Shown: in pieces, positions 1 to 11,168 of the stretch
How positions within the stretch are numbered: position 1 is the first letter of the stretch
Layout: each line of letters opens with the position of its first letter
Assembly (NCBI GenBank): GCA_015179025.1
Contig: WHUX01000026.1
Location: 186,001 to 250,000 of the forward strand
Source of the DNA: Terfezia claveryi
Lineage: Eukaryota > Ascomycota > Pezizomycetes > Pezizales > Pezizaceae
Direction of reading: 5' to 3'
DNA: 64,000 nucleotides
The notes under the pieces: model-generated
The model's database searches: none
Told to the model about the DNA's origin: nothing
What the model saw: only the letters and a program-made list of their open reading frames with translations
Made by a program: the position numbers and the translations under genes

Positions 1-2925
1 ACTGACTCAAATTGTCAATGATCTTGCTCAAATCCTTCTTTGCGTCCAAGACGGCCTCTTTAGTTCCCTTGATCCTAATCTCGAGAATAGTATCTGGTGC
101 AAAATCGCGGTCATTAGGGATATCGATCCTGGCCCCGGACTCCTCCCGGATTCGCCTAAACTCCTTCATATAAGTGGTGAAGAGACCCTTGATAGATTTC
201 GCTGCAATGTTGAGTGTTGCGGTCTGCCCATGCTCAATCTCGTACTTGAGCAAGTCCTCAATCTCAATCTTTGCCTCCGCGCACCCCTTCTTGCCTCCTT
301 TGATCATGACCTCATTCGGGGCAAGCTGTCTCGTGTTGTGAGATACCCCAGCATCACTCGCCGCATCCCCATTATCAAGATCTTCCTTCCCAGTGGACTT
401 GGGGAAATTAATCCTAACTCCATATTTCTCCTCCAATCTCCTGACAAACTTGCCCTGGGCGCCAATAATGGCCCTGTGGTGTTCGGGAGGAACTTGGATT
501 CGTAGGGTAGTATTATCATCCAACTGCTTGATCTGCTCGTTGAGTCTACGTCGGGCAACCTCAACGTTAATCTGGGTACCCTTGATCTCGCCCTTGCCTT
601 CCTTAAGCTTAATATCTACGCCAAACTCATCACGGAGCTTATTGACGTTCGCGCCCTTGGTGCCGATGAGCATCGGGGAAAATTGCGCGGGGTAGTCAAA
701 GAGGAGAGTAAATGGCTGCCCGGGGTCCTCCTTATCCTTGCATTCCTCGACCCAAGCGTTGATTCTCTTGATCGTGTTCTTGACATCCGCGGCTGGGCCC
801 CTCACAATGATCGTAATCTCTCCCGCCTCCTCACCCTCCTCAGGTTTCATCTCCTCAGGTTTCTCGACCGGGGTGAAGTTGACAGAGACAGTACCCTGGG
901 ATAACGCCCTGAACGTCGACCCATCAGAGATAACCTTGTGGAATTTTTCATCAATAGTCATCCTCTCAGAGACAATATTCCCCAACCCCTTCGCCTGCTC
1001 CTCAAGCAACTCCTTCACCTCCCTAAACTTCTCCTTGCACTCCTCCAACGAGACATTCTGGTCTTCAATCACAAGGAACACCTCATCCCCAAAACTGCTG
1101 TCTTCACCTATCAACACCTGAACGCCGTGCTTATCCAAAACCTGCTTCAACCCCTGTCCATGTTTCCCGATAATCGTCGGGTGGCAGAGAGGGTCAATTT
1201 TCATAACCTCAATCTTCCCAGGGGTATACCTCGCCACAAGTTCCTTGAACTGGTCTCTAGCTGCGTTCGCGGCCTCTGTCGACCGGGCGATAATATCAAT
1301 ATTAAATTTTTCCCCCAGATTCTTTGGAGTCACAAACTCCGCTTCAAGCGCAAGCTCAATAGGTTTCAACTCCCCAGTTTTAGCCCACAACCTCACCAAT
1401 GCTCTCGCGTGCGCATCTCCACCGATAGGAGAGTTTTGGTGAGCCTTCCAGAGTGGCATAGGGATGACAATGTACGAGTTAACTATGCTCATTACGGCAC
1501 TTATCCCATTCCCAATCTTCTCGCTCGGCCCCGTGACAACGATAGAATCCACACGAACATCATCCGCCGGAAGGACAGCCGAGCAACCACACTTCTCCAG
1601 CAGCTCATGGATGCCCTTCCCGCGATTGCCATAGATGAATCTATGCTTATTCTTGAGAACTTGGAGATCGAGTGTGGTGAACGTCGGAGCGAGATTTCGA
1701 ACAATCTCTTCGATGACTAACTTTGCTTCTTTTGCGGCGTTTTTCTCGCCGCGAATGATGATGGGCCCGGAGGCGGGCTGAGTTCTTTGGTACTGGTGTG
1801 GAAGTACTCGGGGACATCGATCTTGATACCTTTGTCCCTTTGGAGGTCATTGATGGTTTGGAAGTTGGGACCGGCGATGAATGGATAGAATTTACCAGGG
1901 ATATCATTGATGCGGATGACAGTGTGGGCGGTCTGTGTATTTGTTAACAGTTGATGAATTTTAGGATTCATGCAGGATAAAGTACCTTCTCAGCAACAAT
2001 GACATCGATCATGCGTCTGCAAATCTCCGTGCCCTCGGCATCACCTTCCACAGTAATTTCAATGGTAGTGCCATCGTCCTCAAAGAGTGGAGTCTCTCCC
2101 TCTGCCATCTTGGGCACATTAATCTTTGTCTGTGTCTCCTGCTGGAGCCGCTTAATCGTCTCACCCTTTCTACCGATGATATGCGGCCTCACTGAGGTTG
2201 GGATCGAAATCGCAATTATCCTCTATCCTGAAACATTAGCATCTATCCATCCCACATCAATCCACACACCCAATCCACTTTCTCAATCTACATACCCTTG
2301 GGCACAGCTCCCTCATCAACTCCCTCCTTGCGACCGATACATCCCCCGGCCTACCCTTAATAATGACAACAGTAACCCCGGCACTCGTCGTACTCATCTG
2401 AATCCTCGTCCCCGTCTTCTTCTCCACATCCTTCCCAATATCCGCCATCCCCCTCTTCAGTTGGTTCTTCGGAAGCTTCTCATGCCCCTGCAGCTCCAGA
2501 ATACTCGTTGTCTCATTCCAAATTTGGACTGTTGGCTTGATACCCACCTTCGACGCTGTGGTAGCGCCATTGGTATACGCTAGGCCCGGGGCGGAAATTA
2601 CGGTGGGCATTTGACTCCCCCACAATGAGCGTGCGGTGGTGGCGGGCTTTGGCGGGGCGGGACCACCTCCTAGAGCGGGGAATGCTTCGGCAGAGTTGAC
2701 GTCGGGCATGTCGTCAGTCTTGGGTTTCTTTGCCTTGATGGTAGCAGCAACGGCGGGCACGAAGGTGGTGGCATTGGAGTCCACAGTGACAGTAGCAGCA
2801 GTAGCAGCAGTAGCAGCAGTCACAGCAGCTCTCTCATGTTCCTCCATCAACTGCGCTGCAGCCAACGGAGCCTGAGCCTGGACGGCCACAGCAGGGGCAG
2901 CAGCAGTGACAGTATCCGCGTCCAT
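1..2925 (-). CDS. scp160: Vigilin/Scp160-type multi-KH RNA-binding protein (3' part missing, frameshifted)
   Basis: Multi-KH proteins of this family bind mRNA on polysomes and the ER surface. Start ATG at 2925-2923 (MDADTV). Exons read 2925-2296, 2222-1986 and 1932 to the left edge, with introns of 73 and 53 bp; the C-terminus lies outside the window. An Ala/Thr-rich disordered N-terminus is followed by serial KH domains. GxxG loops are seen as IIGRKG (about 2170), GNRG (about 1630), IIGKHG (about 1170), LIGTKG (about 660) and IIGAQG (about 460). About eight KH-like units are visible. One odd point: the frame that encodes IKIDVPEYF (about 1801-1830) is not the frame that encodes SGPIIIRGEKNAA (about 1735-1775), and no plausible intron reconciles them, so there is a one-base frame change. 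The large plus-strand ORFs over this gene are shadows. Family assignment is sure; intactness is not. Confidence 0.9.
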
Positions 2926-3270
2926 TGTTATTCGTAGCAATCGACCTACTTTCGACGACGGGGATGAGAATCAAAAGAATATCCGAGGGTTGGTAACGAC
3001 TCTCTGTAGTCAATTGGTTGGAGTGTTGTAGTAGGTGAGTTTGGAGGAAGGCGTTCAAGCTTATTTAGCACTGGGGGGCCAAGTTGACAGGTATACGGTA
3101 AGGAGGGTTTTGGCTGCTATGCGGTCGCTGTAGCATGCACCTTATACTCCGTACCTTAAGCTTAATCAATCTCATGCTGCAGGCAATAGGGGGAGGCAAA
3201 GGGACGAATTGAAATGCCCCAAATACTCGTGCTGAGTGAGAATAACTCCGACAGGCCCCGGTGCTTCTCT

Positions 3271-3320
3271 GCATCGTCGGAATGCATCGTCGGAATGCAC
3301 CCGCCACCTCGGAATGCACC
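3271..3320. repeat. Short tandem repeat, unit GCATCGTCGGAAT
   Basis: Two exact 13-bp copies of GCATCGTCGGAAT lie head to tail (from 3271 and from 3284) and are followed by a partial copy, CTCGGAATGCACC (3308-3320). It lies about 350 bp upstream of the scp160 start codon. Function unknown. Confidence 0.75.
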
Positions 3321-3701
3321 ACTCGGTATCGCACCATCGCGATTGCAGCTGCATCATGGGAGATCCCCATTTCCAAACCAGACAACCGCTTCTGCGCGTG
3401 CAGCGTGCCTGGCAGGTGCCATGCGCCACATTCCCACCGTTCCCCTCCAGCCGCATAAAATAGCTACATATGATGTACAGTACTCCGGCCCAGTGGCCAG
3501 CCGTATGCCACAAGCCTCACTTCCCCAAATAATGCCTGTATGCACTCATCCTCCCGCCCACACCAATAACCTCGGAGATCTTCATAAAATAAACAAATAA
3601 AAAAAGGTTCATCCCATCTCTTCCATTATCCTAGCGCTTTTTTCTTTGGCACTTTCTATCCGCAAACTCCATCCTTCTCTTTAGGAGAAAGCGAGGCAAA
3701 C

Positions 3702-3755
3702 TACCACCACCACCACCACCACCACCACCACCACCACTACTACTACCACCACCAA
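3702..3755. repeat. (ACC)n/(ACT)n microsatellite
   Basis: An almost pure run of about 18 trinucleotides: ACC units, three ACT-type units, then ACC again. It is a simple sequence repeat in the spacer and is likely to vary in length between strains. Confidence 0.9.
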
Positions 3756-4152
3756 TGTTTGAGCGCTATTGAGCACTATGCTCACCATCTATGTATAGGC
3801 CGTGGTATCAGGAGAACGACAGGCAGCACAAAAACTGATTTTTTGAACGGCCATGTACGTACGAACAAAGCATAACCGTATCGTTAAGAGAGAGAGCAAA
3901 AAGGGAACAAACATAAAAGTAATAAAAAGGCCATAATAAGTAAGAAACATCGCAACGTCACAGCGCCTACTGAGTACTCAAAGTAAAAACAAGAAAAAAG
4001 GGTAAAAATTCATCAAAAAGGGCGGTTGAAAAACATAAACGTCAACCTAAAGTATGCTACAATGAATATACACTCGCTACGTGCCAAAAAGAAACAAGTG
4101 CTAATGTAAAATGAAGTGGAGGTCCACTCCCATTTACCTATAATTTTGTCGT

Positions 4153-6729
4153 CTAGTGGTAATTGACAGTCCCGCCACGGGAACTGGTATATCTCTGTCT
4201 CAAGGGCCTTTCCAGCTGCTCCAACAGCTGATCTAAATCGGCAAAATTATTTTCATTACAGGCAAATTTTCGATGGCGGCGGGACATTGTATGCTATCAC
4301 AAAACATTTAGCCTCCCTCTTATATCACGTATTGCTAGGAAACACTCACCTCATCAAAATGGTCAAACTTCTCTCTACAATTTTCACAATACCCCGGCTT
4401 CGGCTCCTTCACTGGTTCTGGTGCCCGAGCAGCCTTCTTCGCCTCTACAGCAGTTGCTTGCCTTCCCCTCCTTGCCTGCACTGTCGGCTCCTCAACTACA
4501 TCCTGAAATATAGGCACTGCCTTTCCAATTTTCTCATGTAACTCTTTCCGAAGCGCAGTTCTAGGTTCAGGTTCAGGTTTTTGCTTCTCCGGCGCTGCAA
4601 GGTTCTTTCCCCTAAGTGTTTGAGCGAATCTGGGGACACCAGCAGCAATGGCCGACCTCTTCCCGATCTCTACTACATTCCCCGTGGCTTTTCTCTTCAG
4701 TTCCAACATATCTCTACTCATACCAGCTTTTGCTCCAGGGGCGTCTATATGTGAAGAAACCATCTGTGATCGGATAGCTGAGGTGATATTAGATGGTTGG
4801 ACGCCAGATGCTGCCGGCTCATAAGCATATTTTGAGTTGTGATATGCCGTATTTTTGCCGCCTGCAGTGTTGGTGGATGTAAATGCCATCTCATTGCTTA
4901 TCCGCTTTGCTGGAACAACCGCAGGAACGTTGAAAAGCCTGGATGAGCCTGATGGTTGTGTCCATAGTGCAGCAGGAGCCGCACAACGTCCATAATCTGG
5001 GCGATTATCCTGAGGATCCAAGCTCTCCAACTTCCTTAACGGTTTTCTTGCCAACGCGGTTGAACCTTCAGCTCCCTCAATTTGTCGAGAAGCTCGTGGT
5101 GCCGGTGGCTGCATTCTCCCCAACAGCCTCTGCTTCACGGCAGTTTCCTCCATAGCTTGGGCCCTCTTCAACTCCTTCAATTTCTCCTGTTCCTTCAACT
5201 CCTTCGCCTCCTTCTCTCGTTCCCGCTCCTTCACAGTAGCCTGATCGTCGATAAAAGGGCATTTCCCGGAAGCAGTGCTCCTAAATTGCGGCCATAGTCC
5301 GTCTTCTCGCTTTGCAACTTTTTCATACTCCCTTACCATGATTGGCTTATGTGTTGCTTTCTGATCCTTCACCATGATAAAGGGGCCGGTGAAATAGACC
5401 ATATCCTTCGACAGTGCGTCAGGATCTCGATCTGAGGGTCCATGGATACGCTCGTTCCGGAGCAGCCGAGAAAGATGGTCGTCTTGAGCGGTTACAGCCT
5501 TATTCCCGACATCATGGTCGCCTCGGTGCTGCACTTGCTGCTGCGGCTCGCCATCCGCCATAGCATTCAACATCCTTTGTAACTTTTCCAATGCCCATAT
5601 TTTGATACCAAGCCCTCTAGCTTTAAGAAGAATCTGGCTATAGTTTTGCTGAGTCCGTGAATCTTCGTATGAAATCCTACATTATCACAATTAGTTATCT
5701 AAAACGATATCTTACAAAGTGAGCAGTTGAGGACGCCTACATTCTTCCATGACTATCCTGTTGCCTTGTTAGGGAAGCAAACTTCTTCGTCGTAGACCCC
5801 TGTGGTGCCTTAAAAGTAAACTCAGCTTTTGAATGGGTCTGCCCATTGAACGTTCCTTTGTCGTGGAGAGAATTGCGGTTGGTAGTACGAGATTGTGGAT
5901 GTTGTGATGAAGTGGCCGTGCTGCTGCGTGATGGTTGAGTTTGTGATATTTGTTTGTGATCGGTTGTCTCTGGAGGGATAGATTTTGTCGTAATGACATG
6001 GGTAACTGTATTCGAGAAGAACTTAGCAACGGTCTGTAACCCACCAAATACGTTAGCAATCCAGCAAAGAACAATCAACAGTCCAATATAAGCAAATACT
6101 CACAGCACCAAGAGCCTGAACTTGCCGATGGTACTTCGTTGCTGATTCCTCTGGTAGGCCTTCAAAATAGAACATAAAAGTCGGGAACATCCTCCTGAAA
6201 TGCGCCTGCCAGGCCCTTATTCTTTCGATACCTTCTGCTACCGCAACAGGATCTTGTGCGTTCTGAACAGTGTTATTCACATTGGTAGTTGGCGCATAAA
6301 TATTCCTCCCCCCGCCCTCTCCAGAAATACCATCACCTGTATTCGTCTCTACACCCCCCTCCGTTGAAGCTGCCGCGGTCCCGGAATTGGATTGAACGGT
6401 GGGGGACTACCTCCACCGGTACGGACCCTATTCGCCCCTCGCCGTGGTGGCATTGTTTTTGAATCGACTCTGTTTCGCACTGGCGTTCTCGGGATCGGCT
6501 GTGGTGGTGGGGCCTCGATAATTTGTTTCTTTACAACCGGTTTTTCGACGTAGTTAACCTCACGCTGCTGAGATATGCTTTGTGACCGGGGACGTTTGGT
6601 TTGGGGAACTGTGGTAACATGAACATTGGAATTTGCTGCATTGGGGAGTGTCCCGAGCGGAACCCTTCGAGACGCCGACATTGAAGCCGGCGATACAGGT
6701 GGTAGTGTAGCCAGGAGGATCGATGCCAT
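4153..6729 (-). CDS. dfp1: DBF4/Dfp1-type regulatory subunit of Cdc7 kinase (NimO-like)
   Basis: Regulatory subunit of the Dbf4-dependent kinase that fires replication origins by phosphorylating MCM. Start MASILLATLPP at 6729. Exons: 6729-6417, 6369-6104, 6033-5741, 5676-4350 and 4293-4153. The three downstream introns (70, 64 and 56 bp) are clear; the first (6370-6416, 47 bp) is inferred because the frame must change there. All three family motifs are present. Motif N, a BRCT-like region, spans the second intron (QALGA, then TVAKFFSNTVTHVITTK). Motif M reads MVYFTGPFIMV and HKPIMVREYEK (about 5300-5400). Motif C, the C-terminal zinc finger, is split by the last intron: GYCENCREKFDHFDE, then HTMSRRHRKFA. 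RRVPLGTLPNAANS near the start matches other fungal members. Model length about 779 aa. Neighbours are also on minus but far apart, so it is an independent transcription unit. Confidence 0.93.
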
Positions 6730-8124
6730 AGGCAGTCACGATCTAACACGCGACCTCTGATAGTAAACGCTCTGTAGCGTGCTGGTATCTGAAGTCAGAG
6801 AGCCAGAGATAGGTGAGCGCGTGTCAGTGCCTGTAATGTATCCTATCACACATTTCCTCCTTCTCTAGTTTCGTCGGATGATATGGTTGGTGTTTCGTTC
6901 CGCAACCAACGTACGTGTATGGTTCTGCTTTCCTGGTAGAAAGATGAGTCCCTAAAAGTTTGTAATGCGAGGAGCTAAAGCCAACAGGATGATGGGACGG
7001 AGAGGGGAGCAGGGGTGGGGGCGGGGGCGGTGGGGGTTCAGGGCAAAAACGACGGCTAAGAGCAAAATCTAGAGCTGCCAAAGGGATGTATGATCTTGAT
7101 TGCCGCCTAAGCACGGCATAGAAGCTCTGTGGTGGACAGGAGAGTCTGAAGAGTCTCTTGAAAGGGCACTGCTACTGTATGTTTCGTGGTGTTTGTGTTT
7201 TCGAGATCCTAAAATGGCCATGGCCGGCGGCCAGCTGGGAATGGACTGTAATTAACCAAACCACAACACACAGCACCCCCCGCAGGGCAAGGGCGCAATT
7301 GGCACATGAACAGAGTGAAACACCATTAAGGCCGTTTCAAGGTTGCCCGTGACAAGTAACGCAGGGCAGAAACAGTCAATCCTTTTACAACAAACATGGG
7401 GTTTTGTGGGCAAATTCGAAGTAAACATTGAACTAAGTAAACAATTAGAAAGGCGCCTAGTCACGCGTATGCATCAAACAAACAAAGCAACGCCCCATAG
7501 CAACGGCAACTCGGTCGATGCTTCAACCGTTCAACGAGTGTTTCAGCCATCGTGTGCCATACATACATAGTCTGTGGCATTGCCAAAGATACAGCAATAA
7601 GCCCGAGACGAACATTGGAGATGGTTTAAGCAAGTTAGACCCACATGATAATGGCATTGTGGGAGTATGGGCTGTTTCATGATCATCATAGACGAAGTCG
7701 CCCCATCAAACAAGTAAGGCACGCCAGCTCCTCACCATTGGAGGCTAGATACCCTTCATGTTTTGTGCGATAGACATTCAAGAGCACTTAGTATGGGGCC
7801 GCCATACTTGAGCCGTTTAGAGCTTTTGTGGTATACATCACCACATAATGACATAATGAATAGAAGGAGGTAATGCCAGACGGGCCTCTCTGTGATGCTG
7901 TTTCCCACTCTCTGGGTAGGTATTAGGGGGATAAACAGTAGTAGCAAGTCCTAGTAGCATTGCAAAACCCGAGAAAAATCAATCAACTCCACAGATAAAG
8001 ATGTCAGCAAAACGAATGGAATGAATGCAGTAGCGCCATCAACACCTCATTCTTTCCTTTTAGTAAACCAGATATACCACCCTGAAAGGAAGAGAGCTAC
8101 TTAGAACAGACTGGCACTGACAGC
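6730..8124. other. Intergenic: dbf4 promoter and rap1 3' flank
   Basis: About 1.4 kb without a supportable gene. It contains a strong G-rich tract (7012-7036, listed separately) on the upstream side of DBF4. The remaining short ORFs overlap on both strands and look random. The part next to 8125 should be the rap1 3' UTR. Confidence 0.6.
7012..7036 (+). promoter_or_regulatory. G-quadruplex-type G-tract upstream of dbf4
   Basis: Four runs of four to five G's separated by one to four bases (GGGGTGGGGGC, GGGGGCGG, TGGGGG) fit the canonical G4 pattern. It lies on the plus strand about 285 bp upstream of the DBF4 start, that is, on the template strand for that gene. That it folds or regulates is inference. 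Confidence 0.5.
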
Positions 8125-10848
8125 CTAGGCATTTTGCCACTTCTGTAACCAGTCCATCCTCTCCATGACCCTATCTCCGTGCTTCTTCTCCAGCTCCATG
8201 ATAAGTCTAGCGTTATTTTCCAGTAGGATCTTATCTTCTTGAACTGACCAAACGCCGGGAACCTTTTCCGGAAAGCCTGCGAATATCAAGTTAGTACGAT
8301 GATAAGAATTGCAAGTCTGCGAAAAAAAGACAAACCCTTATTTTTGACCTTCCAATCGAGCACAACATCCACGAGTATCTTATCCCCACTCGTTCTTTCA
8401 ATCGCCTCAATAACATCTTTTTTCCCAACGCCATACTGGGCTGCCTTCTCAGCCAAGTAAATTGCTAGCTCTTCCTCTTGTTTTTTAGCAGCCTCTTCAT
8501 CCAGCTCCGATTCTTCCTCTCCGTCAAAGTCTATATCAAAGGCTGGTGGAGGGACCTGGAAATTGAGTATGCCGTTGCCCCCTTTTGAGTCACTTGCCTT
8601 CTTTGTGCTTGTTCCAAATACATCCTCATCTTTGACCTTTTGTGGTGCGAAATCATCATCGTCATCATCATCATCATCATCATCATCATTATTATCATCC
8701 TCTTCTGCCTCTACTCCAAAGTCCCCAAGACCAGGTATGTCCTCATTTACTAACGGTTCCTCATCATCATCAGGTATATTGTCGTATATTGCTTGCGTGC
8801 TCATTTCGTGATATGATTTCTTAACCTTAACTGCTGAAGAAATGAGTCTGCTTGAGGTTGGTGGTGCCGGTTCTAGACTATCCGGGTCTGAAAATGTTGG
8901 AGATGGCTGCCTGGCATTGCCGGGTCGAGCTGGTGGAGTAGAGGGGAAATGGTCTTTCGATGGGGCGGTTTCGGGTTCAGGTGTAGGTGTAGATGGAACC
9001 TCTGTTTCCGATCGCTTGATGGCTTTCAATCGCTTATGAGTTGCAGCCTTAGGCGTCACAGGTCCTCCATCCGCCCCCCGCTTCCGCTTATTCTCTACTA
9101 CCCTGTCAATTGCATATGAGGGCGATACAGCCCGGAAACTCGCATTGGACGGTAACCGTGGAGAGTTCTCACTGATTTCATTCTTTATTTGGAGTAGTAC
9201 CTCATCATCAACTTCTATGTCATCCTCAGCGCTATGCCTAGAAACATCTGCCCTCCATTGCTGCACACGAACGTGCTGCAGTGCAGGCGAAGATATAGAC
9301 TCAGTCTTTGTTTCAGTCTTTGGTCGTGGGGAGATGGTGAGGTCTCTGGTAGGGTGTCCCTTTGGAGACCTCGGGGGTTTTAGGAGTTGTGTGTCATGAT
9401 GGGATGGGGTATGTGGCTTTCCATCCTGTTCATCGGACGGGAAATCGTTCGTAGCGTTAACACTGCCAGACAGGGGCACACTGCCGGCCTTTCCTGTTTT
9501 ACGGGCCTTCTCAGCCGGCTCTGGGGTACTGGGGGCCTGGCCCATCGTGACAGCGTGATCCGTTACTCGTCGGCTACTAGATGCCTCAGTGCCGGCAGCT
9601 GGTGCTGGCCCTGGGAAAGGAGGTGCTTCGTCTGCGGTCTGCTGCTCTGCTACTATTATTGCTTCGGGAACCTGGGGATCAGGCTGCTCTTCTGATAGGG
9701 CCTCACTGAGTCTTGGCGACACTTCGTCTGCTTCTCCCTCACCCTGCACAGGCGGTCTTTCGACCTCCTTCTTGTTAATCAACGGCAGCAGAGTCGTTGT
9801 GAATCTATTACGCCATTGTATGTCACTATGGTGCGGATGCTGCGTATCCGCTTGTCAATCCATGCGTGCGCAAACCAATCAGTGTTCGTTTGCATTCTAG
9901 ACGTACCTGCTGCTGGATCTTCTTGTATACGGCCTTCTCATAGGGCGCATGAATGATCTCATCCTTCATGTCCATTAAGATCTTGTCGTCTGCACGGGTA
10001 AAGTATGGCTCGTCATCGTCGTCGTCAGTTGTTGGTTGAAAATCATCAAAGTCAATCTTTTTGGTAGGCATCGGTCCATCAGGCATGATCTTGCTCAATT
10101 GTGTCACCCATCTCCCACGCCACGCATGAAATGAGTGATGGGGAAACTGCAGGCCTCTATCAGTTTGTATATCTAGCCCTAGGTGCAAAGACACTTACCC
10201 TCGCTTCTAATTCCTGGTAGACTTTGTTCCCGGACAAAGGTAGCCCTGGTCGATTTATCCAGTTCAACAAAATCTGGTCATCTTCGTCCGTGAAGGGAAC
10301 CCTCCTAATGGCTCAATATTAGAAGGCCTCCGAATTCATAGGGTCCAATTTTTGCACAAACCCATTCTTGTACCTCCTTGTAGAAGCAGCTTCTTTTTGA
10401 AGTGACCTTCTCGTATCTGTCACCAAATACTTCTCAATATCCTCCAGTCGCTTGTTCTTTTCACAATCTTCGAGAAACTTGTAGGAATAGCTGAAGTGCA
10501 ATAACATCCATCAGCAGGCTTCCTGTAATATTCCCTGATGAGGCGATCCATACACTGGCGTTTTATAATTCCCTTTCCTGAGATCATCGACTATGACGAA
10601 CTCTGCCTTTGAATCTATCTGGGTGATTTTTCCACCATTTGCCTAAATCAAACCCATCCAAGCTGTCAGCGCCCACATAAGCCATGTCGCAGAGCCAAAC
10701 CACGAACCTCAATAATCTTGCAGAACCGGTCGCGGGATGGGACGGTGCGCGAAACATAGAAGCTGCGACCAGTGAGAATGCGATTTCCGTCCCCTCCATC
10801 CGCAGGACTATTGCTACCCGAAGCCGCTGCTGATTCGCCCTCAGCCAT
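8125..10848 (-). CDS. rap1: Rap1 telomere-associated protein
   Basis: Shelterin-type telomere protein. Start MAEGESAAASGS at 10848. Seven exons: 10848-10708, 10642-10554, 10490-10374, 10304-10199, 10146-9907, 9839-8336 and 8276-8125. Introns are 52-69 bp and the sum is 2349 nt (782 aa). An N-terminal BRCT domain (ILTGRSFYVSRTVPSRD through YSYKFLEDCEKNKRLEDIEKY) is followed by a Myb/homeodomain-like domain (RRVPFTDEDDQILLNWINRP, then HHSFHAWRGRWV). A second Myb-like unit follows (PYFTRADDKILMDM, then QWRNRFTTTLLPLI). A long disordered middle has a run of 12 aspartates near 8660-8695. The C-terminus resembles the Rap1 RCT domain (GVWSVQEDKILLENNAR and a following amphipathic helix). Domain order and size are as expected for fungal Rap1. 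It shares a 320-bp divergent promoter with swf1. Confidence 0.93.
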
Positions 10849-11168
10849 GATTCCGTTTTGTGTAGTTTTGTTTGTTTGCTGCTGGGATGGCGATAACTGT
10901 ATGTATGGCGGGGATAAATTTCAATAATGAAGTGAGACGCGTTGCGCCCGGGGTGTACGGTACCGGCCCTGCCTTTGTTTCTCTTGCGAGACAGCTTGGC
11001 GGGAGCTTGTATTATGGAACCTGTTGCTGGAGAAACTAATGTTCCGGCAAATAATCGTAAGCTTGTCCAGATGACACCAGCAGGGCTGATTATAAACAAG
11101 CAATCCACCCGCCTTCCAGGCCGCCGCGAGTTCACAAGTATACTCGAGTTTCCCCGTTGATACTCGCG
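10849..11168. promoter_or_regulatory. Divergent promoter between rap1 and swf1
   Basis: The 320 bp between the rap1 start (10848, minus) and the swf1 start (11169, plus) must contain both promoters. No distinctive palindrome or TATA element stands out. Co-regulation is only inferred from the head-to-head arrangement. Confidence 0.6.

Larger units (their letters stand above)
2926..4152. other. Intergenic: scp160 promoter side and dbf4 3' flank
   Basis: About 1.2 kb between two minus-strand genes. It holds the 5' flank of the KH-protein gene, two short tandem repeats annotated separately, and an A-rich 3' flank of the DBF4 gene (3880-4140). The open frames here are short, overlap on both strands and show no family resemblance. 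No RNA gene was recognised. Confidence 0.6.

Noticed and set aside
938..1720. 260-aa plus-strand ORF
   Set aside because: It is antisense to KH domains of the Scp160 homologue; its sequence has no domain character and it is explained as a shadow.
4145..4215. Possible tRNA gene (GTCGTCTAGTGGTAATTGAC resembles a D-arm region)
   Set aside because: No T-arm GTTCRANNC or pairing acceptor stem follows, and on the minus strand this stretch is the in-frame last exon of DBF4.
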